From assembly GCA_022870745.1 (NCBI GenBank), contig CP085323.1:3348001-3412000 (forward strand): a stretch of 64,000 nt of DNA, in the 5' to 3' direction. Below the pieces are notes generated by a model, which saw only the letters and a list, made by a program, of their open reading frames with translations, was not told where the DNA came from and ran no database searches. Shown here in pieces: positions 17,811 to 26,526 of this stretch (position 1 is its first letter; each line of letters opens with the position of its first letter). The position numbers were made by a program, and so were the translations under genes. This DNA is from Silvibacterium acidisoli. GTDB taxonomy: Bacteria; Acidobacteriota; Terriglobia; Terriglobales; Acidobacteriaceae.

Positions 17811-18882
17811 TTTTACGCGAAGCCTTTTATCCGTTCCTCTCGCTGCTGCAATTCCCGCGGTCTTTGAGGGTGCGGTGCTTGCAGAGTCGAATGCATTGCT
17901 TCCCGGTGGCTCGATCACCGATGTGCCGGGCCTCAAGGCCGGCCACTACACGCTGAAAGAACGCCCTACCGGTTGCACCGTCGTGATGTGTGAGAAGGGT
18001 GCGGTGGCGGCGGTGGATGTTCGGGGCTCGGCGCCCGGTACGCGCGAAACGGACCTGCTTAACCCCATCAATGCTGTGCAGGAGGTCAATGCGATTCTGC
18101 TGTCGGGAGGCAGCGCATACGGCCTCGATGCGGCGAGCGGCGTCATGCGCTACATGGAAGAACACGATGCCGGTTTCAGGATCGGCGGCGGTGTCGTTCC
18201 GATTGTGCCTGCTGCAATCCTGATGGATCTCGGTGTGGGAGGCTTCAGGCCTCGTCCGGATGCGGAAGCCGGCTATCATGCATGCGTTGCAGCCTCATCC
18301 GGTCCGCTCGCTGAAGGTAATGTGGGCGCAGGTGCCGGCGCGACCGTAGGGAAGATGTTCGGCCCAAAATATCGCATGAAGAGCGGTCTCGGCACGGCGA
18401 GCGTGAAGATCGGCGACACCGGAATCGTGGTTGGCGCTGTGGTTGCTGTGAATGCGGTCGGAGATATCATCGACCCGCAAACAGGAAAGATTGTCTGCGG
18501 GGCCCGATCCGAGGATGGCAAAGGGTATCGCAATACCATGAACGCCATCATGGGCGGCTACCGTGTCGTGCCGTCGCCTGGAGCGAACACCACCATCGGC
18601 ATCGTCGCAACGAATGCTCCATTCACGAAAACGGAGATGAACAAGATCGCTCAGATGTCTCATGACGGCTATGCGCGTGCGATCAATCCGGTTCACACCA
18701 TGTATGACGGAGATACGATCTTCGCCATGTCAACAAAACTGGCGAGCGTCAAGGCGGATGTGACAGCCATCGGAGCGATTGCGGCAGTCGTTATGTCACG
18801 GGCCATCGTCCGCGCCGTGATGGCCGCCGACAGCATCCCGGCGCTCGATCTGCCTGCGTGCCGGAACTATCCGAAGGAATGA
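17797..18882 (+). CDS. P1-family (DmpA/NylC-like) peptidase or amidohydrolase, exported
   Basis: 361 residues. Start is the ATG at 17797 with AGGAG just upstream, overlapping the symporter end by 14 bases; a longer open frame upstream lacks a ribosome binding site. The N-terminus MKRRDFTRSLL has a twin-arginine pair and a hydrophobic stretch, so it may be exported. N-terminal-nucleophile signatures follow: ITDVPGLKAGHYT, the glycine-rich ILLSGGSAYGLDAA, and NTTIGIVATNA with the Thr pair at 265-266 at the expected self-cleavage/nucleophile point. DGDTIFAMST follows in the small subunit. Relatives are D-/L-aminopeptidases and nylon-oligomer hydrolases, which cut amide bonds of unusual short peptides. 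The coupling to a transporter suggests processing of the transported solute or its precursor. Confidence 0.88.
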   Translation: MKRRDFTRSLLSVPLAAAIPAVFEGAVLAESNALLPGGSITDVPGLKAGHYTLKERPTGCTVVMCEKGAVAAVDVRGSAPGTRETDLLNPINAVQEVNAILLSGGSAYGLDAASGVMRYMEEHDAGFRIGGGVVPIVPAAILMDLGVGGFRPRPDAEAGYHACVAASSGPLAEGNVGAGAGATVGKMFGPKYRMKSGLGTASVKIGDTGIVVGAVVAVNAVGDIIDPQTGKIVCGARSEDGKGYRNTMNAIMGGYRVVPSPGANTTIGIVATNAPFTKTEMNKIAQMSHDGYARAINPVHTMYDGDTIFAMSTKLASVKADVTAIGAIAAVVMSRAIVRAVMAADSIPALDLPACRNYPKE

Positions 18883-18972
18883 TAGTAGATAGAAGCCTGG
18901 GGGCCAGCGAGCTTCCTATTTTGATTTCTTCGCTTTATATTCGCTTTAGGCATTCTCGCCAGCGAGTTTGAA

Positions 18973-20061
18973 ATGACACCTGCAGCGTCCGAAGGCATCA
19001 GGAAGATCGTGCACGTCGATATGGATGCGTTCTATGCATCCGTTGAGCAGCGTGACAATCCGGAGCTACGCGGTCTGCCTGTTGTTGTCGCGTGGAAGGG
19101 AGCGCGGTCGGTCGTCTGCGCGGCCTCGTATGAAGCACGTAAGTTTGGCGTGCGCTCTGCGATGCCTGCAATGCGAGCGGAGCGATTATGCCCTCACGCT
19201 ATCTTTATTCCGCCGGACTTTACTCGCTACAAAGCAGCGTCGCAAGGGGCGCTGGAGATCTTTCGCCGGCATACGGACATGATCGAGCCGCTATCGCTGG
19301 ATGAAGCCTATCTTGACGTCACTGCCAACAAGACAGGCCTGCCGACGGCTACGCGTGTCGCCATACGAATCAGGGAGGAGATCCGGCAGGAGTTGAACCT
19401 GACCGCATCTGCTGGAGTCGCACCCAACAAGTTTCTCGCGAAGATCGCCTCTGACTGGAAGAAGCCGGATGGACTCTTTGTAATCCAGCCTCACGAGGTG
19501 CAGTCTTTTCTCTTGCGGCTGCCGGTAGGGCGCATTCCGGGTGTCGGTAAGGTGATGGAAGACAGGCTGAAGCAAATCGGAATCGGGACGGTGGGCGACC
19601 TGCATGCGATAGAGTTGCAAAGTCTCGAAATGCAATTCGGCCGGTATGGACGGCGGCTGTACGAACTGGCGCGCGGCATCGACCATAATCCGGTCGTGCC
19701 GAACCGCGTGCGCAAACAGATTTCGGCAGAAGATACCTTCGAGAGCGATATCTCCCTGGTTCAGACCGAAGCGGTTCTTCGCCGCCTTTCAGAAAAAGTC
19801 TGGGCGGCCTCGAAAGGCAATGTCCGCCATGCGCGCACCATTGTTTTAAAGCTGAAGACCAAAGAGTTCCAGACCATCACCCGCAGTTTCACGCCCGCGG
19901 AGATGCCACTGAGCGCGGAGGAGCTGGCGAACGCAGCGGTCGCTCTCCTGGAGCGTGTCACATCTGCACCCGAGCAGCTCTTTCGCCTGGCTGGCGTGGG
20001 CCTGCAGAATTTTCAAAGCGATCAGGAGCCGCCGCTGTTTGCTGAAGCCGCCCCTGAGTAA
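18973..20061 (+). CDS. dinB: DNA polymerase IV (Y-family translesion polymerase)
   Basis: 362 residues, a normal length for Pol IV. The palm shows HVDMDAFYASVEQRDNPEL (first metal Asp and steric-gate Phe-Tyr), the nucleotide-binding AASYEARKFGVRSAMP, and the catalytic PLSLDEAYLDVT. GVAPNKFLAKIASD lies in the thumb, GIPGVGK-type helix-hairpin-helix residues (RIPGVGKVMEDRL) follow, and the little-finger domain closes the protein. It copies past damaged bases without proofreading. Start ATG at 18973 is 90 bases from the peptidase stop. I saw no obvious LexA-type palindrome upstream. It is unrelated to the sugar genes around it. No beta-clamp motif was clearly identified at the C-terminus. Confidence 0.95.
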   Translation: MTPAASEGIRKIVHVDMDAFYASVEQRDNPELRGLPVVVAWKGARSVVCAASYEARKFGVRSAMPAMRAERLCPHAIFIPPDFTRYKAASQGALEIFRRHTDMIEPLSLDEAYLDVTANKTGLPTATRVAIRIREEIRQELNLTASAGVAPNKFLAKIASDWKKPDGLFVIQPHEVQSFLLRLPVGRIPGVGKVMEDRLKQIGIGTVGDLHAIELQSLEMQFGRYGRRLYELARGIDHNPVVPNRVRKQISAEDTFESDISLVQTEAVLRRLSEKVWAASKGNVRHARTIVLKLKTKEFQTITRSFTPAEMPLSAEELANAAVALLERVTSAPEQLFRLAGVGLQNFQSDQEPPLFAEAAPE

Positions 20062-20126
20062 GCTACTCTGAATCGATCGGGTGCGTCACAGCAGCTGACA
20101 CCAAGCCATAACCAAGGAAGTACTGG

Positions 20127-21707
20127 ATGAATCGAAGGGATTTTCTCAAGTCGGCAGGAACGGCAGGAGTTGCAGCCGCTGTAACGCCGAAGGCGATAGG
20201 GTTGGCCGATCATGAACCGAGGCAGGTCGTTGTCATTCTTGGTGAATCTGTCCGCCGAGATATGTTGAATTGTTATCGCGAGACCGGTCTGAAAACCCCA
20301 AATCTGGACCGGCTTGCCGCCGAAGGCATTCGATTCGATAAGGCTTACAACTGCCAGCCGGTCTGCGCCCCGGCTCGTTCCGCCATTTGGACCGGTACTT
20401 ACCCACACACGAATGGAGTGTGGGGCAACAGCCTTCCCTTGGGCGATACCGTGCACACAATCGGCCAGCGCCTGCACGATAAGGGGATCGAATGCGCCTT
20501 CATGGGGAAGTGGCATCTCTCCGGCACGGATTATTTCGACACTGGTATCCCCGCGCCCGGTTGGAACGGGGCCTATTGGTATGACATGCGCCGCTACCTG
20601 AGCGAGCTATCGCTCGAAGACCGCAGGCGCTCGCGCAGAGAGGCCACCGGGAAAGATCCGAACTGGACTGCGGAAATGTGCTACGGACACCGGGTCACGG
20701 ATCGCGCCGTCGACTTCCTTTCAGAGCGCGTTGGGAAGGATTTCCTGCTTGTTGTGGCCTATGACGAACCACACGGTCCGAGCCTTTGCCCGGTTGAATA
20801 TTCGAAGATGTATGAAAACTTCGTTTTCCCTGAAGACCCCAATGCCGCGGATTCGCTAAAGGACAAGCCAAAGGATCAGCGCATCTGGGCTGAATCCATG
20901 CTGCATGGAGGAACTCTGACGGACCAGCCTAAGCCGATTCGCTCGGAGCAGTTCTTTGGTTCTCACACCTTCATCGATGCAGAGATTGGACGCGTGCTCG
21001 ACCAGCTTGAAAAGAGCGCGCCGAACGCACTGGTGATTTACACCTCCGACCATGGTGTCTTTTTGAACTCGCATCGACTGAGCGACAAGGGTCCGGCGAT
21101 GTACGAAGAAATCACGCATATTCCATTTCTCGCGAAGTGGCCCGGAAAAGCGCCGGCCAACACTGTTTCGAAAGAACTGGTTTCGCATGTCGACCTGAAT
21201 GCGACTCTGATGGAGTTCTTCGGCTTCGAGGTGCCGAAAACACTCGAAGGTGTGAGCATGCTTCCCATGCTGAAGGATCCGAAGGTGTCCGTGCGCAAGG
21301 ATGTGTTTATCGAATGGGGACGCTATGAAGTGGACCACGACGGCTTCGGAGGATTTCAGCCGATTCGTTGCGTTTGCGATGGCCGCTACAAGCTGTCGAT
21401 CAACCTGATGGTGACCGATGAGCTCTATGACCTTGAAAAAGATCCAGGGGAGATGACAAACCTGATCGACTCGGCCGAGCATGCCGAGATTCGCAATCAG
21501 CTGCACGATCGTCTGCTGCTGTGGATGAATGAGTCCAGGGATCCGTTTCGCGGCTACTACTGGGGTAAACGGGCCTGGCGGCAGGATTTTCCCGAGAAGT
21601 GGAAGAATGCCGGTATGACACGCCAGCGTGAGAACGATGGATATCTGCCGAGGGAGCTGGACTACGATACAGGATTGATCATGGTCGACGCGGTAAGACC
21701 GAAGTAA
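20127..21707 (+). CDS. Sulfatase, type I (formylglycine-dependent), TAT-exported
   Basis: 526 residues. The N-terminal twin-arginine signal MNRRDFLKSAG is followed by a hydrophobic Ala/Val stretch. The sulfatase core has VVVILGESVRRDM (first metal site), TPNLDRLAAEGIRF, and the formylglycine motif C80-A-P-A-R84 followed by SAIWTGTYPHTNGV. GKWHLSG, AYDEPHGP, YTSDHG and a C-terminal ELYDLEKDPGEMTNL segment complete the family. It hydrolyses sulfate esters from sugars; the substrate is not readable from sequence. It lies upstream of a GH35 and a GH92 gene, with a terminator after it, so those may be transcribed separately but serve the same sulfated glycan. It needs formylglycine conversion of Cys80 by an enzyme not seen in the window. 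Confidence 0.93.
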   Translation: MNRRDFLKSAGTAGVAAAVTPKAIGLADHEPRQVVVILGESVRRDMLNCYRETGLKTPNLDRLAAEGIRFDKAYNCQPVCAPARSAIWTGTYPHTNGVWGNSLPLGDTVHTIGQRLHDKGIECAFMGKWHLSGTDYFDTGIPAPGWNGAYWYDMRRYLSELSLEDRRRSRREATGKDPNWTAEMCYGHRVTDRAVDFLSERVGKDFLLVVAYDEPHGPSLCPVEYSKMYENFVFPEDPNAADSLKDKPKDQRIWAESMLHGGTLTDQPKPIRSEQFFGSHTFIDAEIGRVLDQLEKSAPNALVIYTSDHGVFLNSHRLSDKGPAMYEEITHIPFLAKWPGKAPANTVSKELVSHVDLNATLMEFFGFEVPKTLEGVSMLPMLKDPKVSVRKDVFIEWGRYEVDHDGFGGFQPIRCVCDGRYKLSINLMVTDELYDLEKDPGEMTNLIDSAEHAEIRNQLHDRLLLWMNESRDPFRGYYWGKRAWRQDFPEKWKNAGMTRQRENDGYLPRELDYDTGLIMVDAVRPK

Positions 21708-21739
21708 GGCCGGCCTTCCCTGGGAGATTCACGAGGCAG

Positions 21740-21779
21740 AAACGAGCGCAGCATACGAGGGCGGCGCTCGTTTTATTTT
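21740..21779 (+). terminator. Rho-independent terminator after the sulfatase
   Basis: AAACGAGCGC (21740-21749) and GCGCTCGTTT (21764-21773) form a perfect 10-bp stem with a 14-base loop, followed by a T-rich tail (TATTTT). It lies 32 bases after the sulfatase stop. Confidence 0.75.
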
Positions 21780-21909
21780 GCGGATACACTTCATGGGCTG
21801 TCGAGTTGTGTAAGCCCGAATGAGTTGTTTGAGAAAGCCCTTATATGTCGTTAATGAATCCGTATACAATTCTGGGTGTTCTGACAGGCAAAAGCCTGCG
21901 ACCCACATT

Positions 21910-23775
21910 ATGGTGAAACCCGCCCTTTCTTCTCGTTTTCTGCTTACGACTGTGCTGGCCACAGCGTTTTTCTCTGTCCGCGGTTACTCCGAGTCGGCTC
22001 CGTCTCCTTCTTCACATACGTTCACGGTAAGCGGCAGGGATTTTCTCCTGGATGGCAAACCGTACCAGGTCATCTCCGGAGAGATGCACTATCCCCGAGT
22101 TCCGCGGGAGTACTGGCGTGATCGTTTGCACAAAGCAAAGCTGATGGGGCTCAATACCATCACCACCTACGCCTTCTGGAATGTTCATGAGCCTCGGCCC
22201 GGTGTCTTTGACTTCAGTGGACAGAACGATCTTGCTGAGTATCTTCGCGAGGCGCAGGCGGAAGGTCTGAATGTGATTCTGCGCCCTGGGCCATATGTTT
22301 GTGCTGAGTGGGAGCTGGGTGGGTTTCCAGCGTGGCTTCTCAAGGATCGTAATCTCAAGTTGCGCACGGCCGATCCCAGGTACCTGCATGCAATGGATCT
22401 CTGGTTCGCGCGTCTCGCCCGGGAGGTCAAACCGTTCCTGATGAAGAACGGAGGCCCGATTATCGCAGTTCAGGTGGAGAACGAGTATGGCGCATTCGGA
22501 GACGATCGCACATATCTCACCGACGTGAAGCAGGCCCTCGTAAGATACGGACTCGGCGATACGGTGCTCCTGACGTCCAATCAAGCGGGCGACCTTGCCA
22601 AAGGATCGCTGCCTGGAGTCACCTCCGCGGTGAATTTCGGTTCCGGTAATGAGGCCGCCTCAACCGCTGCCCTCGAAGCATTTCGTCCTGACGGTGTGCG
22701 AACGGTGGGTGAATACTGGGCGGGCTGGTTTGACAAGTGGGGCGAAGAGCATCACCAGACAGACGGCAAACAAGAGGCTGCTGAACTCAGTGCGATGCTG
22801 AAGAAGGGTTATTCGGTGTCGCTGTACATGTTTCACGGCGGCACGAGTTTCGGCTGGATGAACGGCGCAGACTCGCATACCGGCAAGGACTATCACCCGG
22901 ACACCACGAGTTATGACTACGACGCGCCCCTCGACGAAGCAGGGAACCCGCGTTACAAATATGCGCTGTTCCAGAAGGCGATCGCGGACGCCACGCATAC
23001 AGCTGCAGCTCCAGTGCCCCAGGCGCAGCCGCTCGCAACCTTTCCGGTCAGTTCTTTCACGCGAACTGCGTCCCTCTGGTTAAACCTTCCAGAGCCGGTT
23101 GCTTCCGAAATTCCACTCACCTTTGAGGATCTGGGACAGAACTACGGATACGTTCTCTATCGAACGCGCCTCGATGCCGGTGAGGGCGGTGCTTTGCAGC
23201 TCAAGGGTTTGCATGACTATGCGCAGATCTATGTAGACCAGAAACTCGTGGGTGATCTCGATCGGCGTCGAGACCAGGACACGCTGGATATCGCGAAGCC
23301 CGATCATGCCGTCATGTTGGACATACTGGTTGAAAACACTGGCCGCGTCAATTACTCGCATGCCATCCAGACGGAGCAGGCCGGGCTTACAGATGGAGTG
23401 ACTCTGGGCGGAAAAGCTCTCAAATCATGGAAGAACTACTCTCTGCCTTTTGATGACCTCTCGCGGCTGCATTTTTCCGCGGAGCCATGCACCGGTCCAT
23501 GTTTTCTGGAAGCTTCCCTGGACGCTCAGCAACCGGCGGACACATACCTCGATACGCGCGGCCTGCACAAAGGCCAGGCATGGGTAGGCGATCATAATCT
23601 TGGGCGCTTCTGGTCGATTGGGCCGCAGTACGCGTTGTATCTCCCTGGGCCGTGGCTACGAAAGGGAGAGAATCGGCTGATCTGCTTTGAGCTTCGCAGC
23701 GAGAGCAAAGAACATCTTGCAACTACGGCCAGTCCGATCTATGGAAGCGTGACGCACGACCGAGAAAAGCAGTAA
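21910..23775 (+). CDS. Beta-galactosidase, GH35, exported (second copy)
   Basis: 621 residues from the ATG at 21910. The frame is open to 21820, but only this ATG places a signal peptide (SSRFLLTTVLATAFFSVRGYS) at the N-terminus, and the upstream stretch holds non-coding-looking signals: a GTATAC palindrome at 21862-21867 and a small CAGGC/GCCTG hairpin at 21885-21898. Catalytic motifs are QVENEYG (acid/base Glu ~192) and VGEYWAGWFDKWG (nucleophile Glu ~268). These are the same residue numbers as in the GH35 at 7243, so the two are close-register paralogs. MFHGGTSFGWMNGAD and the C-terminal RFWSIGPQYALYLPG match the family. It probably acts with the flanking sulfatase and alpha-mannosidase on one complex glycan. 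Confidence 0.92.
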   Translation: MVKPALSSRFLLTTVLATAFFSVRGYSESAPSPSSHTFTVSGRDFLLDGKPYQVISGEMHYPRVPREYWRDRLHKAKLMGLNTITTYAFWNVHEPRPGVFDFSGQNDLAEYLREAQAEGLNVILRPGPYVCAEWELGGFPAWLLKDRNLKLRTADPRYLHAMDLWFARLAREVKPFLMKNGGPIIAVQVENEYGAFGDDRTYLTDVKQALVRYGLGDTVLLTSNQAGDLAKGSLPGVTSAVNFGSGNEAASTAALEAFRPDGVRTVGEYWAGWFDKWGEEHHQTDGKQEAAELSAMLKKGYSVSLYMFHGGTSFGWMNGADSHTGKDYHPDTTSYDYDAPLDEAGNPRYKYALFQKAIADATHTAAAPVPQAQPLATFPVSSFTRTASLWLNLPEPVASEIPLTFEDLGQNYGYVLYRTRLDAGEGGALQLKGLHDYAQIYVDQKLVGDLDRRRDQDTLDIAKPDHAVMLDILVENTGRVNYSHAIQTEQAGLTDGVTLGGKALKSWKNYSLPFDDLSRLHFSAEPCTGPCFLEASLDAQQPADTYLDTRGLHKGQAWVGDHNLGRFWSIGPQYALYLPGPWLRKGENRLICFELRSESKEHLATTASPIYGSVTHDREKQ

Positions 23776-24009
23776 CGGGCAGCGTCCTGGACGGGACCGT
23801 CTCGATGTAGTATCTGCCGGGTCTGCTTGACAGTGTTGAAAGGAATTGGATAGCGTGGAGCCGGACTGGTATCGGTTCCAGATGGCGATAACCAATTTCC
23901 CGCTTTTCCGAGAAAGTTCGCCCGGCACTCGAATTCATGAAGGGCTCTCGCGTGAAAAGAGTCTTAGATATTAGTCTGTAGGCGGAGAAATCCGAGGAGC
24001 GACTGAACC

Positions 24010-26262
24010 TTGCATAAGTCTCATTTTGACCGGCGTATCTTTTTGAAGTTGGGCAGTTCGGCTGCCGTTGCCTCTTACATGGGGAGTGCGAATGGCCAGC
24101 CGGAAGCTGGTCCGCGGAGTGCAGGTGATAGCGTTCCTGCAGCGTCCAGGGCGAAGACAGGCCGCCTGGTCGATTTTGTAAATCCCATGCAGGGAACGGA
24201 TTCGACCCCGCTTTTTTCGCGCGGTAATACCTTGCCGATCGTTGCGATGCCTTTTGGCATGGCGCATTGGACGCTGCAGTCAAGCGACCGCGGCGGCGGC
24301 TGGTTCTTTCAACCTCATGATGAGCGCATACAAGGCGTTCGTTGCACTCACCAGCTCAGTCCGTGGCTATCGGACTACGGCTATGTCACCGTGCTTCCAT
24401 TCAGCGGCGATGCATCCCCGGCACCTTCCGCCCGTGCTTCTTCTTATCGTGCCGGTGAAGTCGAGATTGCTCCCCATCTTCTGAAGCTTCGCTTCATGCG
24501 ATATCGCTGCATGCTCGAGCTTGCGCCGACCGAGCACGGCGCGTTGATGCGTTTTTCCTTTGAGGGCGAGGCCGCTCCGGGAGTCTTTATCGATCTCCCC
24601 GGAGACGATGCCGAGGTGAAATATGATTCCGCCTCCGGTGTGATCCAGACTTTCACTCGTAAGAATGAAGGCGGAGTCCAGGCTGGTTTTGCGGCCTATT
24701 ACACTTTCAAGCCGGATACTCCGATCGCCGGTGTCGATGTGAAAGAGATGAAGGATCGCCGTGTTGCGGTGGTGCGCTTTGCGCCCACGAACGGACGGCC
24801 GGTCAATTTGCGGGTCGGTACCTCGTTCATCTCTGCTGACCAGGCCTTGCTCAACCTGCGGCAGGAGGTTGGAGAGAAGTCCTTCGACGCCATCAGAGAT
24901 GAAGCCGCGGCTGTCTGGGAAAAGGCGCTGGGAAGAGTGAAGATCCAGGGCGGAAGCGATGAACAGATGCGCACGTTCTACTCATGCCTCTACCGCACGC
25001 AGTTGTTTCCCCGCATGTGGCATGAGACCGACGCATCCGGAAAGGTTGTGCATCGCAGCCCTTACAACGGAAACGTCGAACCGGGCTTTCTTTTTGCCGA
25101 TCACGGTTACTGGGATGACTATCATGCCTGGTACCCGATGATGGTTCTGCTCTATCCGGAGCAGTTGGGCAAGATTCTTCAGGGATGGGTGAATGCCTTC
25201 AAGGAAGGCGGCTGGTTTCCCCAGTTTCCGTGTCCCGGCTATCGCGGAGCGATGACGGGAAGCCTGATCGATTCGGTTTTTGGGGATGCGGTTGCAAAAG
25301 GGGTGACCGGCTTCGACGTTCAGGCGGCATACCAGGGGCTGAAGAAGCATGCCACACAGGTTGGAGATCCAGCAAAAGGCTACGGACGAGTCGGCATCGA
25401 GCAATATCTGAAGCTGGGCTATACCCCGTGCGATCTCGTAGGCGGTGGCGCAGCGCAGACGCTTGATTTCGCCTATGGCGACTTCTGCATCGCGCAGGTG
25501 GCACGTGCAGCCGGAATGCACGACGATGCTGCGATGTTCGAGAAGCGCTCGCACAACTGGAAAAACATCTTCGACCCCGGTACGAAATTTATCCGAGGAA
25601 AGATGGCGGATGGATCGTGGCTGGAGCCTTTCGAGCAACACACCTGGGGCGGAGCCTACGTCGAAGGCGGACCATGGCAGTATCGCTTCAATGTATTGCA
25701 TGACCCGCAGGGACTGATGGAGGCGTACGGGGGTAAGGACGCTTTCGTTCAGTGCCTCGAAGAGATGTTGACTCAGGCACCGGTATTCCACGTTGGCACA
25801 TACGGCGCGGAGATTCATGAGATGTCCGAGATGGCAGCTGTGGACTTCGGACAGTATGCGCACTCGAACCAGCCCGTCCATAATGTGCTCTACATGTTTA
25901 CCGCAGCGGGGCGGCGGGACAGGACGCAGCATTGGGTCCACCGCGTTCTCAATGAACTCTACTCTCCTGACAATTTTGCCGGGGACGAAGACACCGGCGC
26001 GATGGCCGCCTGGTACATCCTGAGTTCGTTAGGATTGTTTGCCCTCTGCCCTGGAAAGCCAGACTGGACGCTGGGAGCACCGCTCTTTCCCTCGGCTGAG
26101 ATTTCCTTTGATGGCCAGCGGACGATCCGCATCGATGCTGCTGCGAAAGCACCCGGTGGCTTTTACAGCCAGGTAAAGCTGAATGGCGAGACGCAACACG
26201 GTGACTCGATCCCGCATGCGGCATTGTTACGCAATGCACACCTGGAGTTTTCCAGCATTTAA
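24010..26262 (+). CDS. GH92 alpha-mannosidase, TAT-exported
   Basis: 750 residues, the usual GH92 length. These calcium-dependent inverting enzymes trim alpha-1,2-, 1,3- or 1,4-linked mannose from high-mannose N-glycans or mannans. Start is TTG at 24010, preceded by GAGGAG at 23994-23999; the N-terminus then carries a TAT motif (DRRIFLKLG). Family marks are VNPMQGTDSTP, MPFGMAHW, the helical-barrel segment YSCLYRTQLFPR, GYWDDYHAWYPM, EGGPWQYRFNVLHDPQGL, HEMSEMA, YAHSNQPVHN and GDEDTGAMAAWYILSSLGLF. The usual catalytic acid and base regions (the HEMSEMA area and the GDEDTG area) are intact. It follows the second GH35 gene by 234 bases. Confidence 0.93.
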   Translation: MHKSHFDRRIFLKLGSSAAVASYMGSANGQPEAGPRSAGDSVPAASRAKTGRLVDFVNPMQGTDSTPLFSRGNTLPIVAMPFGMAHWTLQSSDRGGGWFFQPHDERIQGVRCTHQLSPWLSDYGYVTVLPFSGDASPAPSARASSYRAGEVEIAPHLLKLRFMRYRCMLELAPTEHGALMRFSFEGEAAPGVFIDLPGDDAEVKYDSASGVIQTFTRKNEGGVQAGFAAYYTFKPDTPIAGVDVKEMKDRRVAVVRFAPTNGRPVNLRVGTSFISADQALLNLRQEVGEKSFDAIRDEAAAVWEKALGRVKIQGGSDEQMRTFYSCLYRTQLFPRMWHETDASGKVVHRSPYNGNVEPGFLFADHGYWDDYHAWYPMMVLLYPEQLGKILQGWVNAFKEGGWFPQFPCPGYRGAMTGSLIDSVFGDAVAKGVTGFDVQAAYQGLKKHATQVGDPAKGYGRVGIEQYLKLGYTPCDLVGGGAAQTLDFAYGDFCIAQVARAAGMHDDAAMFEKRSHNWKNIFDPGTKFIRGKMADGSWLEPFEQHTWGGAYVEGGPWQYRFNVLHDPQGLMEAYGGKDAFVQCLEEMLTQAPVFHVGTYGAEIHEMSEMAAVDFGQYAHSNQPVHNVLYMFTAAGRRDRTQHWVHRVLNELYSPDNFAGDEDTGAMAAWYILSSLGLFALCPGKPDWTLGAPLFPSAEISFDGQRTIRIDAAAKAPGGFYSQVKLNGETQHGDSIPHAALLRNAHLEFSSI

Positions 26263-26302
26263 AGTGTTTCGGCTTTTCTCCGAATGCTTTTGTCAGCAAT
26301 TG

Positions 26303-26337
26303 CCGGGGCGCGAAGCGAAAAGTTTGTGACGCCCCGG
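26303..26337 (+). terminator. Possible terminator after GH92
   Basis: CCGGGGCG (26303-26310) pairs perfectly with CGCCCCGG (26330-26337) across a 19-base loop, 41 bases after the GH92 stop. The T-run is missing, so this may be a weak terminator or simply a stable 3' hairpin. Confidence 0.4.
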
Positions 26338-26526
26338 TTCCCATCGAATACTATTGTGAAAATCCGGCAGTAGATGTTCAGGCCTATGCGGATAAGCCGC
26401 GTTGAGCTTCAGAAAAGTGCCCCGTTAGACTGCTCATTTCGTACTCCTTGATCTATCGAGGTGCGTGCCGGCCACGCACGCGGTGATCAAGTTCCCCCAG
26501 CGGCCTTATGGCGCGAACGGATAGAA

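Noticed and set aside
18895-18930. Weak GAAGC/GCTTC hairpin after the P1 peptidase
   Set aside because: Only a 5-bp stem with a long loop; not convincing as a terminator.
23827-23855. TTGACA upstream of the GH92 gene as a promoter
   Set aside because: No acceptable -10 box at 16-18 bases; kept out of the annotation.
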